This document shows positions 57,573 through 64,000 of a DNA stretch of 64,000 nucleotides, in pieces. Source of the stretch: Thalassospira sp. MCCC 1A01148. Lineage in GTDB: Bacteria; Pseudomonadota; Alphaproteobacteria; Rhodospirillales; Thalassospiraceae. The stretch is taken from contig NZ_LPVZ01000012.1 of assembly GCF_001613795.1 (NCBI RefSeq), forward strand, positions 372,001 to 436,000. The letters are read 5' to 3'. How positions within the stretch are numbered: the first letter of the stretch is position 1; each line of letters begins with the position of its first letter. The notes under the pieces are model-generated. The model searched no databases, was not told the DNA's origin, and was given only the letters and a program-made list of their open reading frames with translations. A program made the position numbers and the translations under genes.

Positions 57573-58370
57573 CTATTTCACATCATAGGCGCGAACCCAC
57601 AGGACTGCATCCTGTGAAAGCTCTTTACCCTGAAATTCTTTGTCAGGGCCGCTGCCAAGTGCTGCAAAACCCCAAAAGCCCGCTTTTGGCACGCCGAATG
57701 TGAAATACCCGTTTTCATCGGAAAGTGCGACCACGGCACCACCAGGCATTGGCGATGCGGTTGGTTCCTGGGGCGTATTGCTGGCCATGTCGGGTTCAGC
57801 CGCCATGTATTCGACTTCAACCTCTACACCCGCCAACGGTTTCCCGTTGCTGAGAACGCGACCGGTGAAGGTTGAACCGGCAATGATATTGGTTGGCCGA
57901 TTAAGCGGCAGAATCTCGGTTTTCAGCCCTTGCGGTTCCATCCAGTCTGTCGGGATCTCGTTGCGGCTGACATAGGATTTTGTGATTTGCTGGATGAAGA
58001 TATCTTCGCTTTCTTCATAATACGGTGCTGGAACGACGACCATCACATAGTCACCGCTGCGCCGAAGCGTCAGCACTCCGTCAAAGGCGGCTGCCGAATT
58101 CGCGCTTCCGGTAAAGGTGATCGGCGAAAGCGTTGATTTTAAATCAATTTTCTTGCCGCGATTAACCGCATAAAAATCCAACGGCTTTGCCATATCCATG
58201 ACATGACCATTTTCAAACGGATGCCAGAAAATCAGTTTAACGGGCTGATCGCCCGCCTTGCTAACATTCACTTCCGGCGTATAGGCCAATTGAAAATGAG
58301 CATGCGCCGGCAATGTGGCCGCCATCACGCAGGTGCTTGCAATGACAAGCCTGCCAAGGGTTTTCAACAT
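57573..58370 (-). CDS. DUF4198 (NikK-like) periplasmic protein
   Basis: 265 residues. A signal peptide (LVIASTCVMAATLPAHA) leaves a mature start HFQLAYTP, again with an N-terminal His. DUF4198 features are KLIFWHPFENGHVMDMAKP, a second beta domain (STFTGRVLSNGKPLAGVEVEVEY) and DENGYFTFGVPKAGFWGFAAL near the end. Members occur as the NikK part of nickel or cobalt ECF loci and are thought to help capture or deliver metal. It is the first gene of the operon, directly after the cobalamin riboswitch. Confidence 0.85.
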   Translation of the reverse strand: MLKTLGRLVIASTCVMAATLPAHAHFQLAYTPEVNVSKAGDQPVKLIFWHPFENGHVMDMAKPLDFYAVNRGKKIDLKSTLSPITFTGSANSAAAFDGVLTLRRSGDYVMVVVPAPYYEESEDIFIQQITKSYVSRNEIPTDWMEPQGLKTEILPLNRPTNIIAGSTFTGRVLSNGKPLAGVEVEVEYMAAEPDMASNTPQEPTASPMPGGAVVALSDENGYFTFGVPKAGFWGFAALGSGPDKEFQGKELSQDAVLWVRAYDVK

Positions 58371-58546
58371 GTAATCGTCTCTTTCTCAAACGATGCACGC
58401 AAGCCAACGGCCCAACGCGCAGGGTCAGGACAAAGAACGATAGGATGGCTGGAAGCAAGATTGCGGATCTTGTTAAGACCGTGTGTACCCCTGCAACCTG
58501 ACGCTCACCCCGGCGTCCAACAGTTTTATACCGGGCCATAAACACC

Positions 58547-58700
58547 CGGCAGTCAAAGGCAGGTCTCCTGGCTCGCGGCTTTAAAAACACTGCGCCTTCC
58601 CGGCTTGTACCAGTGGCATATGCAGTGCTCTGACCGCTTACAGTTGCGGGGGCAGCCGTGGCTTTGTCATGCGTGACGCACCACGTTCCCTTTTAAGTTG
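58547..58700 (-). promoter_or_regulatory. Cobalamin (B12) riboswitch controlling the cbi operon
   Basis: On the minus strand the order is AGGGAACGTGGTGCG, then GCCACGGCTGCCCCCGCAAC, TGTAAGCGGTCAGAGC, the B12-box region TGCCACTGGTACA, GCCGGGAAGGCGCAGTG, and the closing GCCAGGAGACCTGCC. These are the conserved blocks of the class I cobalamin riboswitch. A leader of about 176 bases to the DUF4198 ATG would hold the expression platform. It predicts shut-off of metal uptake when adenosylcobalamin is high. Confidence 0.95.
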
Positions 58701-58889
58701 ATCCATTCTGATCAACACCAAAGACCGTTTCATAATCCACGCGCGACGGATTGCTGTCAACTATTTGCCCCGTTGCTGAACAACAAACTTTTGGGCCAAT
58801 GGCTTGACGTTATCTGGGGGCTACGCAAAGATCGTTCGCACCTTTACCAGCAGGCAAAGAATGCCTCAAACACGACGGGCGAAAACATT

Positions 58890-59432
58890 ATGACACCTGA
58901 AACAGTTCTTGTTTTCTGGTTCAAGGAACTTGAAGAAAAACAGTGGTTTATCAAGGATACTTCCCTTGATCGCCATATCACCGAGCGCTTTTCCGATTTT
59001 CACGCAGCAGCGTGCACCGGCGAGCTTTTTACCTGGCGAAAAACGCCGCATGGCCGTTTGGCCGAGATCATCGTTCTTGATCAGTTTTCGCGCAATATGT
59101 ACCGCGATCAACCGCAATCCTTTGCCACCGATCCAATGGCACTGGTTCTGGCACAAGAAGCCGTTTCACTGGGACTGGATCGCAAACTCGTGACACCGCA
59201 GGAACAAGCATTCCTGTATATGCCCTATATGCATTCAGAATCCGAGATCATCCACGAAGTGGCGGTTGATCTGTTTTCGCAGCCGGGGCTTGAAACCAAT
59301 TATGAGTTCGAGCTGAAACACAAAAAGATCATCGACCGATTTAGCCGCTATCCGCATCGTAATGAGATATTGGACCGCCAATCGACGCCAGAGGAACTGG
59401 CGTTTCTGAAAGAGCCCGGATCATCCTTCTAA
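58890..59432 (+). CDS. DUF924 family protein
   Basis: 180 residues from the ATG at 58890; the frame is open for 64 more codons but family similarity starts at TPETVLVFWFKELEEKQWF. Typical motifs are WRKTPHGRLAEIIVLDQFSRNMYRD, a hallmark segment, and FLYMPYMHSESEIIHE. A tetratricopeptide-like helical fold is expected. The biochemical role is unknown. It is divergent from the cobalt operon and convergent with the YbiB-like gene. Confidence 0.88.
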   Translation: MTPETVLVFWFKELEEKQWFIKDTSLDRHITERFSDFHAAACTGELFTWRKTPHGRLAEIIVLDQFSRNMYRDQPQSFATDPMALVLAQEAVSLGLDRKLVTPQEQAFLYMPYMHSESEIIHEVAVDLFSQPGLETNYEFELKHKKIIDRFSRYPHRNEILDRQSTPEELAFLKEPGSSF

Positions 59433-59439
59433 GCATAAA

Positions 59440-59463
59440 AAAGGGACGGTTTCCCGTCCCTTT
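59440..59463. terminator. Bidirectional terminator between the DUF924 and YbiB-like genes
   Basis: AAAGGGACGG / CCGTCCCTTT 10-bp stem with a four-base loop. The minus strand has a longer T run, so it may serve mainly the YbiB-like gene. Confidence 0.75.
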
Positions 59464-59490
59464 CATCTGCTCTCAGCTAAGCGCAGAACA

Positions 59491-60555
59491 TCACCCGACA
59501 TCCCGGTCGCGATTATCCCACCAGTCTTGAACAAGGCTTTCTGCCTCATCCATGTAATCAGCCTTGCCGGCAAGGAAGGCTGCCATAGCTGCGCTGCCTT
59601 TGATTTTGGCCTCTGCAGGGATGTCTTCGACATCGCCACGCCAAACACCAAGGAAGTGTTTAAGAGAGACCGGGCTTTGGTCTTCATCATCTTTTGCGGG
59701 TTTAGACAACAATGCAGGCCAGCGAACATCATTGAGTTCGCCATTATCAAGCATGCGCAAATCGACATGCTTGTAAGGCGTTCTTTCCGCCTCGCCGCCG
59801 CCACCCTTGATCACGCCAATGCGCGGCAATTCAAGCAGCCTACCGGTTTCGCGATGAACATCGAGAAACGCCGGGTGAAACACGCCAAGAAACGCAGAAC
59901 GTGCTTGCAGCGGGTTTAACAACCGAAGAAGGGTATTAACCGGGCTGCGCAGACCAAGCAATGGGCGCAAACCAATCAGCTCCTGCAGTTTCGGATGCAT
60001 ATGGCGTAACGGCAAATATGCAAAGCCCTTGGATGCGATATCCGACCGTGCTTCCTCTGCAGACATGGCAATTGGCAATTTCAGAGCCTTGATGGCGGCT
60101 TCTGTGCCGACGCCATTTACAAGGTGCGAATTGTAGCCATGCATCAGGATCGGCACGCCGTTTTGTGACAGCAACAGGGCTGAAAGAACAAACCATGGCA
60201 AACCACGGGTTCGACCGGCAGCATAAGATGGCCAATCGAGCGCAGGGCGTTCAAGCGCATCATCCTCGCCGTCTTCATCCGGCTCCAAACGGGCCGCCTT
60301 GCGCACAGCCTCAATCATGCCAGCAAGTTCTTCGGGCGTTTCGGCCCGATAGCGCAGCATCAACAAAAACGCGCCAAGCTGGATCGGTTCAACCTCGTCA
60401 CGCAGGATCATGGAAAACGCTTCAAACGCTTCTTCGCGGGTCAGGCTGCGCGAGCGCCCCGGTCCACGGAAAAACGTGCGTAAATAGCCCGAAAAAGGAT
60501 GCGCTTCGGGTAAAACGTTTTCTTCCTCGAGCTGTTCAAGATGCTCGTCGGTCAT
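59491..60555 (-). CDS. ybiB: TrpD2/YbiB-like glycosyltransferase-fold protein
   Basis: 354 residues. A homologue of anthranilate phosphoribosyltransferase (TrpD): SLTREEAFEAFSMILRDEVEPIQLGAFLLMLRYRAETPEEL is the N-terminal helical domain, and the core has MHGYNSHLVNGVGTEAAIKAL and FAYLPLRHMHPKL, where TrpD binds PRPP. The phosphate loop is altered from the TrpD GTGGD, as in YbiB. E. coli YbiB binds nucleic acid and is LexA-linked; tryptophan synthesis is not likely here as no other trp gene is present. It lies 23 bases after yaaA. Confidence 0.85.
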   Translation of the reverse strand: MTDEHLEQLEEENVLPEAHPFSGYLRTFFRGPGRSRSLTREEAFEAFSMILRDEVEPIQLGAFLLMLRYRAETPEELAGMIEAVRKAARLEPDEDGEDDALERPALDWPSYAAGRTRGLPWFVLSALLLSQNGVPILMHGYNSHLVNGVGTEAAIKALKLPIAMSAEEARSDIASKGFAYLPLRHMHPKLQELIGLRPLLGLRSPVNTLLRLLNPLQARSAFLGVFHPAFLDVHRETGRLLELPRIGVIKGGGGEAERTPYKHVDLRMLDNGELNDVRWPALLSKPAKDDEDQSPVSLKHFLGVWRGDVEDIPAEAKIKGSAAMAAFLAGKADYMDEAESLVQDWWDNRDRDVG

Positions 60556-60578
60556 AAGACTTCACCGGATAGTTGTCG

Positions 60579-61355
60579 TTACTTGTCGTGGATACGCGTA
60601 AAGACCCACTCTGTCTCAGTGGAGAGGTCATCCTGATAGCGATAGCCGTCGACATCAAATTTCTTGAGGTCTTGCGGGTCTTCGAGCCGATTGTCAATCA
60701 TATAGCGCGCCATCATGCCACGTGCACGCTTGGCTGAGAACCCGACAACCTTGGCCGTGCCCCCCTTTACCTCTTTGAAGACAGGGGTAATGACCGGGCC
60801 ATCAAGCGCCTTGGTCTTGATCGATTTGAAATACTCGTTCGAGGCCAGATTGATCAGGCTCCGATCCTTATGACCCTTGGTGATTTCATTGATCTGCTTG
60901 GAAAGCTTGTCGTCCCAGAATGCATAGAGGTCCTTGCCACGCGGATTGGCAAGACGTGTTCCCATTTCAAGGCGATATGGCTGCATCAAATCACGCGGTT
61001 TAAGCAGACCATAAAGCCCGGAAAGCATACGAAAATGATCTTCGGCCCAGTCAATATCCGCAGCCTTCATCGTATCGGCATCAAGCCCGACATAGGTGTC
61101 ACCACGAAATGCAAAAATCGCCGGTTTTGCGTTGGTCCGATCAAATGGGCGCGAAAAATGCTGGAATCTTTGATAGTTCAGATCAGCCAGATTTTCACTG
61201 ATGCCCATAAGTTTCATCAAGTCGCTGCGACTTTTTTTGCGCGCGACATCAACGAGTTCTTCTGTGTCATCGAGAAATGCAGGTTGGGAAACAGACATTT
61301 CCGGGACATCTGTTTCAAAATCCAGCTTCTTGGCCGGGGACACAACAGCAAGCAT
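60579..61355 (-). CDS. yaaA: Peroxide stress protein YaaA (DUF328)
   Basis: 258 residues. YaaA limits iron-driven damage during hydrogen peroxide stress and binds DNA. It begins MLAVVSPAKKLDFE, close to the usual start, so I use the ATG at 61355 rather than the TTG before it. Other family segments are AIFAFRGDTYVGLDADTM, HFRMLSGLYGLLKPRDLMQPYRLEM and INLASNEYFKSI. The gene lies 23 bases upstream of the YbiB-like gene and may share its transcript. Confidence 0.94.
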   Translation of the reverse strand: MLAVVSPAKKLDFETDVPEMSVSQPAFLDDTEELVDVARKKSRSDLMKLMGISENLADLNYQRFQHFSRPFDRTNAKPAIFAFRGDTYVGLDADTMKAADIDWAEDHFRMLSGLYGLLKPRDLMQPYRLEMGTRLANPRGKDLYAFWDDKLSKQINEITKGHKDRSLINLASNEYFKSIKTKALDGPVITPVFKEVKGGTAKVVGFSAKRARGMMARYMIDNRLEDPQDLKKFDVDGYRYQDDLSTETEWVFTRIHDK

Positions 61356-61549
61356 CAATCTGCCTCTTCTCTTTCATCTCGGTTCGATTTGTCGTAACAA
61401 GCCACAAGGCATGGGCAATGTCTAGGGCCCAACCCCATGTACAGGAGTATACGGCTGTGCATCGGTTTGGACCCTTGGCGTTAACCATAAACTTCTAACT
61501 TTGCAGAAAAACCGTCTTGCGCAAGCTCTGACGGAAGAAAGGAACCATT

Positions 61550-61870
61550 ATGAGTGAACAAGTTCGCGCATCCCACATTCTTCTGATGTATGCGGGTTCG
61601 GCCCGTTCGACCGCTACCCGGACCAAGGACGAAGCCCTGACCGAAATCAATGCACTTAAAGATCAGATCGCATCAGGTGCTGATTTCGCAGAACTCGCCA
61701 AATCAAACTCTGACTGCCCGTCCGGCCAGCAGGGTGGTGACCTTGGTTTCTTTGGTCGTGGCATGATGGTTCCGGAATTTGATGCCGCCGCCTTCAGCAT
61801 GGATGTTGGCGCGACCTCTGACGTGGTTGAAACCGACTTCGGTTACCACCTGTTGCAGCGTACCGCCTAA
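61550..61870 (+). CDS. Parvulin-type peptidylprolyl isomerase (single domain)
   Basis: 106 residues, one PpiC/rotamase domain without signal peptide: VRASHILLMY, then FAELAKSNSDCPSGQQGGDLGFFGRGMMVPEF and VVETDFGYHLLQRT. Catalyses cis/trans isomerisation of prolyl bonds in the cytoplasm. It contains a small charged insertion (RSTATRTKDEAL) in the first loop. AGGAA precedes the ATG. It is single, with its own terminator. Confidence 0.94.
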   Translation: MSEQVRASHILLMYAGSARSTATRTKDEALTEINALKDQIASGADFAELAKSNSDCPSGQQGGDLGFFGRGMMVPEFDAAAFSMDVGATSDVVETDFGYHLLQRTA

Positions 61871-61898
61871 GCAACCGCTTACGCGTCATGCAAATGGT

Positions 61899-61928
61899 AA
61901 AGGCTGGCATATGATTGCCAGCCTTTTT
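61899..61928 (+). terminator. Rho-independent terminator of the parvulin gene
   Basis: AAAGGCTGGCA / TGCCAGCCTTT 11-bp stem with a six-base loop and T run, facing the DUF1491 gene. Confidence 0.88.
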
Positions 61929-61946
61929 CTTTTTCAGTCCTGCATC

Positions 61947-62297
61947 TCAGAAATCAACAATCGGGGCATCAAGCTCATATTCCGACTTGTGATCCTCGAC
62001 CTCCAGCACCCAGACATCGCGATCAAATCCGACTTGCTTGCGACAGTATTCGTCGCAGGCAAATTCCGTTTCCCGGCCCCCATCCGGCCCACCGGCAACC
62101 AACATCCAACCAAGGTCACCATCGAGCGTGGTCACGCGTGAGTAGACAAAACACCCCGCGTCAAACCGGTTAAGCTTCAAAAGCACAGCACCTGCGTCTT
62201 CGTTGCCCTTATGAGCGACCATGGCCGTGATCAGCTTTGACTGGCAAATCGCGATCTGCCCCCGCACCCATAAACCTGCCTTAAGACGCGGCTGCAT
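61947..62297 (-). CDS. DUF1491 family protein
   Basis: 116 residues from the ATG at 62297, which overlaps the M23 stop as TGATG. Family segments are LKAGLWVRGQIAICQ, AVLLKLNRFDAGCFVYSRV and a conserved aromatic/acidic end (DRDVWVLEVED). The family is almost confined to alphaproteobacteria and has no known role. The overlap with the peptidase gene implies translational coupling. Confidence 0.85.
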   Translation of the reverse strand: MQPRLKAGLWVRGQIAICQSKLITAMVAHKGNEDAGAVLLKLNRFDAGCFVYSRVTTLDGDLGWMLVAGGPDGGRETEFACDEYCRKQVGFDRDVWVLEVEDHKSEYELDAPIVDF

Positions 62298-63091
62298 CAC
62301 ACCCCATCCCGCGAAGCGGTTACGTTTTCCGGCATTTGCAATATCAGGTTCGCATTGGGGCAGATGTTTTCCCACATATCCCACTCGGAAGGCTTGGCCG
62401 CGCCAAAGAAGTCCCCTTCCCGACCCAGCATGTCAAAAATGATCTGGAAATGCAGATGCGGAATCCAGTCTCCGTTGATCGGGAAATCCCCAAAACGGCA
62501 TAGTTGATCGCCCGCAGTTATTTCCATGCCCTTGTACAGCCCTTCAAGAGAATCACGACTTAAGTGCCCGTAAAGCGTATAGAATTTAACCCCGGCAGCC
62601 GGTTCATGCTGCAAGATGATCGTCGGTCCGTAATCAAGGTGCAGGTTGTTATCCGCAAAGCTGTGTACAACCCCGTCAAGTGGCGCGAACACAGGTGTGT
62701 ATGCTGGCGCGAACAAATCGATGCCCAGATGCTGGCTTCGTGCCTCGCCATCATTTTTAAACTGTTCGGATTGATAGCAAATCCGGTCTTCGCGATAGCG
62801 GCCAACGCCGACAGGCGCCTTGGCATCTGCAAGTTGCTGCCACATGATTTCGGTTTGGCGCGCCGGATCGCTTTCCCCGCCAATGACGACGTCGCCGTTC
62901 GATGAGAAGTCGTAAACGATCTTTGTACAGGTCTTGAGGTCACATTCCATCACCGACCGGAAACTATCGCGATTCTCTTCGATCCACGCACGCAGCTCTG
63001 CGGCCTCTGGCATCGGTTCCTGCCCTTGTATGAGGCGTTCCTGATAGGTTTGAAGACGGTTGGCAGCAGCGGTAGATCGCATGACGGTCAC
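62297..63091 (-). CDS. M23-family metallopeptidase without signal peptide
   Basis: 264 residues. A C-terminal LytM/M23 domain (about 115-235) has a complete zinc site: SQHLGIDLF (HxxxD), TLYGHLS and PHLHFQ (HxH). The N-terminal 110 residues are charged, with no hydrophobic signal, so it looks cytoplasmic, which is odd for a peptidoglycan endopeptidase. Similar M23 domains occur fused to class III aminotransferases. The GTG start has GGAG eight bases upstream; an ATG three codons later is possible. It is coupled to DUF1491. Confidence 0.85.
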   Translation of the reverse strand: MTVMRSTAAANRLQTYQERLIQGQEPMPEAAELRAWIEENRDSFRSVMECDLKTCTKIVYDFSSNGDVVIGGESDPARQTEIMWQQLADAKAPVGVGRYREDRICYQSEQFKNDGEARSQHLGIDLFAPAYTPVFAPLDGVVHSFADNNLHLDYGPTIILQHEPAAGVKFYTLYGHLSRDSLEGLYKGMEITAGDQLCRFGDFPINGDWIPHLHFQIIFDMLGREGDFFGAAKPSEWDMWENICPNANLILQMPENVTASRDGV

Positions 63092-63110
63092 TGTGGTGGC
63101 TCCGAAACAG

Positions 63111-63138
63111 AAAAAGGCAGGGACGATGCCCTGCCTTT
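63111..63138 (-). terminator. Terminator of the acidic hypothetical gene
   Basis: AAAGGCAGGG / CCCTGCCTTT 10-bp stem with a six-base loop; the T run is on the minus strand. It lies between the stop at 63176 and the M23 start. Confidence 0.8.
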
Positions 63139-63175
63139 AGCTACATTAATATCTGCCTGATCGGCAAGCCCTGGC

Positions 63176-63661
63176 TTACCAGTTGGTCACTTCGTATTCG
63201 CAGGACACGTCATCATCATCGGTGTCGGTCAGCGCAACCGTCAGGCGGCGCATCTGCGGGTTAAAGCGTTTGATAAAGTTCAGCAGCAGAAGCGATTCTT
63301 CGGAAAGCTCGCCCGCGTCCTCGTCGTCTTCATCAAGTTCGCACAGCTCAACCAGCTCAAGGAACAGCGCACCAAGCGCGCGTTTGACATCTTCACCGCC
63401 CTTAAGGCCGCCCGTCAGTTCGCCGAGCGGTCCAAGATCAATTTCGAGTTTGCGCAGGTTCTTGCTCATCTGGTCGATGGCGTCTTCATCAAGAACCATC
63501 TCGGCCGCAATCATATGCGTACCAACTTCGTTGATATTCATGAAACCGACGAACTCGAACAGATCGTCTTTGGTCCGGCCATCTGCCAGCAGCTTTTCGG
63601 TATGCGCTTCGAATTCATCGAAGTCGATATCTTCGCCAAGATCGTTTTCAAGATCGCTCAT
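63176..63661 (-). CDS. Acidic hypothetical protein
   Basis: 161 residues from the ATG at 63661, preceded by GGAGAG; the frame is open for 26 codons further. Very acidic (SDLENDLGEDIDFDEFEAH, CELDEDDEDAGE) and mostly helical, with a hydrophobic mid-section (FVGFMNINEVGTHMIAAEMVL). No known domain is recognised and there is no signal peptide. It is transcribed alone and divergent from the DUF599 gene. Confidence 0.7.
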   Translation of the reverse strand: MSDLENDLGEDIDFDEFEAHTEKLLADGRTKDDLFEFVGFMNINEVGTHMIAAEMVLDEDAIDQMSKNLRKLEIDLGPLGELTGGLKGGEDVKRALGALFLELVELCELDEDDEDAGELSEESLLLLNFIKRFNPQMRRLTVALTDTDDDDVSCEYEVTNW

Positions 63662-63771
63662 GTCGCTCTCCAATCTGAATTTGCGCTGCTGATACTCTGG
63701 ATTGCGGGAAAACTCAACCCGGACTGGTGATATGGTCATCTGCTATGCAGCCATCACATTGCCTGCAATAA

Positions 63772-63818
63772 ATCCTAGCAAAGAAGATTGCGAACATTAT
63801 CGCAATATCACTAGGATC
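63772..63818. repeat. Nested inverted repeat in the divergent 63176-63661 / DUF599 intergenic region
   Basis: An outer pair ATCCTAG (63772-63778) / CTAGGAT (63812-63818) encloses an inner pair ATTGCGA (63788-63794) / TCGCAAT (63801-63807). A TATAAT box lies 13 bases after it, so the element covers the expected -35 region of the DUF599 gene. Confidence 0.5.
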
Positions 63819-63831
63819 AACACCTCAGATT

Positions 63832-63837
63832 ATAATA
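63832..63837 (+). promoter_or_regulatory. Putative -10 box of the DUF599 gene
   Basis: A consensus TATAAT lies 33 bases before the ATG at 63871. The -35 region is poor and falls within the nested inverted repeat, which suggests an activated or repressed promoter. Confidence 0.45.
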
Positions 63838-63870
63838 GTTCTGCACGGTCAGCTTTTAACGGATAGTGTC

Positions 63871-64000
63871 ATGCCCGCCTTCACGCTTCTCGATATTGTC
63901 GCATTCTTCTGGGCTTTTGCCTGGTGGGTGGGTTACACGCTGTTTGCAGATGCCAGTTCAAGGCGGCGAAACTCCATTTCGGCCCATATGGCAAGAAATC
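63871..64000 (+). CDS. DUF599 family membrane protein (5' part, truncated by the window)
   Basis: 43 residues are visible: MPAFTLLDIVAFFWAFAWW, then GYTLFADASSRRRNSISAHM. A first membrane helix followed by the aromatic YTLFAD segment and a basic loop is the usual start of DUF599 inner-membrane proteins of about 230 residues. Function is unknown. Confidence 0.7.
   Translation, partial: MPAFTLLDIVAFFWAFAWWVGYTLFADASSRRRNSISAHMARN

Noticed and set aside
59491-60555. Anthranilate phosphoribosyltransferase TrpD
   Set aside because: The phosphate-binding loop is altered and no trp genes are nearby; the TrpD2/YbiB branch fits better.

Overview
The window looks like a chromosomal segment of a free-living alphaproteobacterium. 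A Rhodospirillales genus such as Thalassospira is my best guess. This rests on gene order and content: the run argS - SPOR protein - nagZ - S2P protease - scpA - scpB - tatA-tatB-tatC - serS - surE - pcm - nlpD-like, then yajC - secD - secF, the tolC - popZ - valS block, an alphaproteobacterial LexA box and DUF1491. Base composition is moderate and even, and I see no insertion sequence, integrase, phage gene or CRISPR array.

Layout. 1-6500: nagA (with the tail of a coupled upstream gene), class II aldolase, uvrA with an SOS operator, and an unrecognised membrane protein. 6700-13700: trmFO, a secreted hypothetical, an MscS channel, two homologues of mitochondrial complex I assembly factors (squalene/phytoene-synthase-like and Mth938-like), an FAD oxidoreductase, and an EamA transporter broken by a one-base frameshift. 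13800-31100: a dense, mostly minus-strand core block for protein export (SecDF-YajC, TatABC), chromosome condensation (ScpAB), peptidoglycan turnover (NagZ, SPOR protein, NlpD-like) and aminoacyl-tRNA synthesis. 31300-33600: erpA, xthA, and ribB behind an FMN riboswitch. 33700-44100: a degenerate EAL protein, the pabB-pabA-pabC folate operon, valS, popZ, tolC, a rhodanese and a divergent PCMT-family protein. 44600-51500: an Aer-like chemoreceptor with a C-terminal PilZ domain, tRNA-Cys and two identical tRNA-Asn genes, a Pat-like acyl-CoA synthetase/acetyltransferase, and a MerR regulator. 51600-58700: a cytoplasmic beta-helix protein and a cobalamin-riboswitch-controlled metal operon (DUF4198/NikK-like, CbiM, NikL-like, CbiQ, CbiO, and an MFS protein with a histidine-rich tail). 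58900-64000: DUF924, YbiB-like, YaaA, a parvulin, DUF1491, an M23 peptidase without signal peptide, an acidic hypothetical, and the start of a DUF599 gene.

Most of the window is conserved housekeeping DNA. The parts that reward a second look are the B12-controlled Nik-type uptake operon that ends in a His-rich MFS protein, the PAS-MCP-PilZ receptor whose FAD-contact residues match Aer, the complex I assembly-factor homologues around an uncharacterised FAD enzyme, the frameshifted EamA gene, and several precise inverted repeats in divergent promoter regions.
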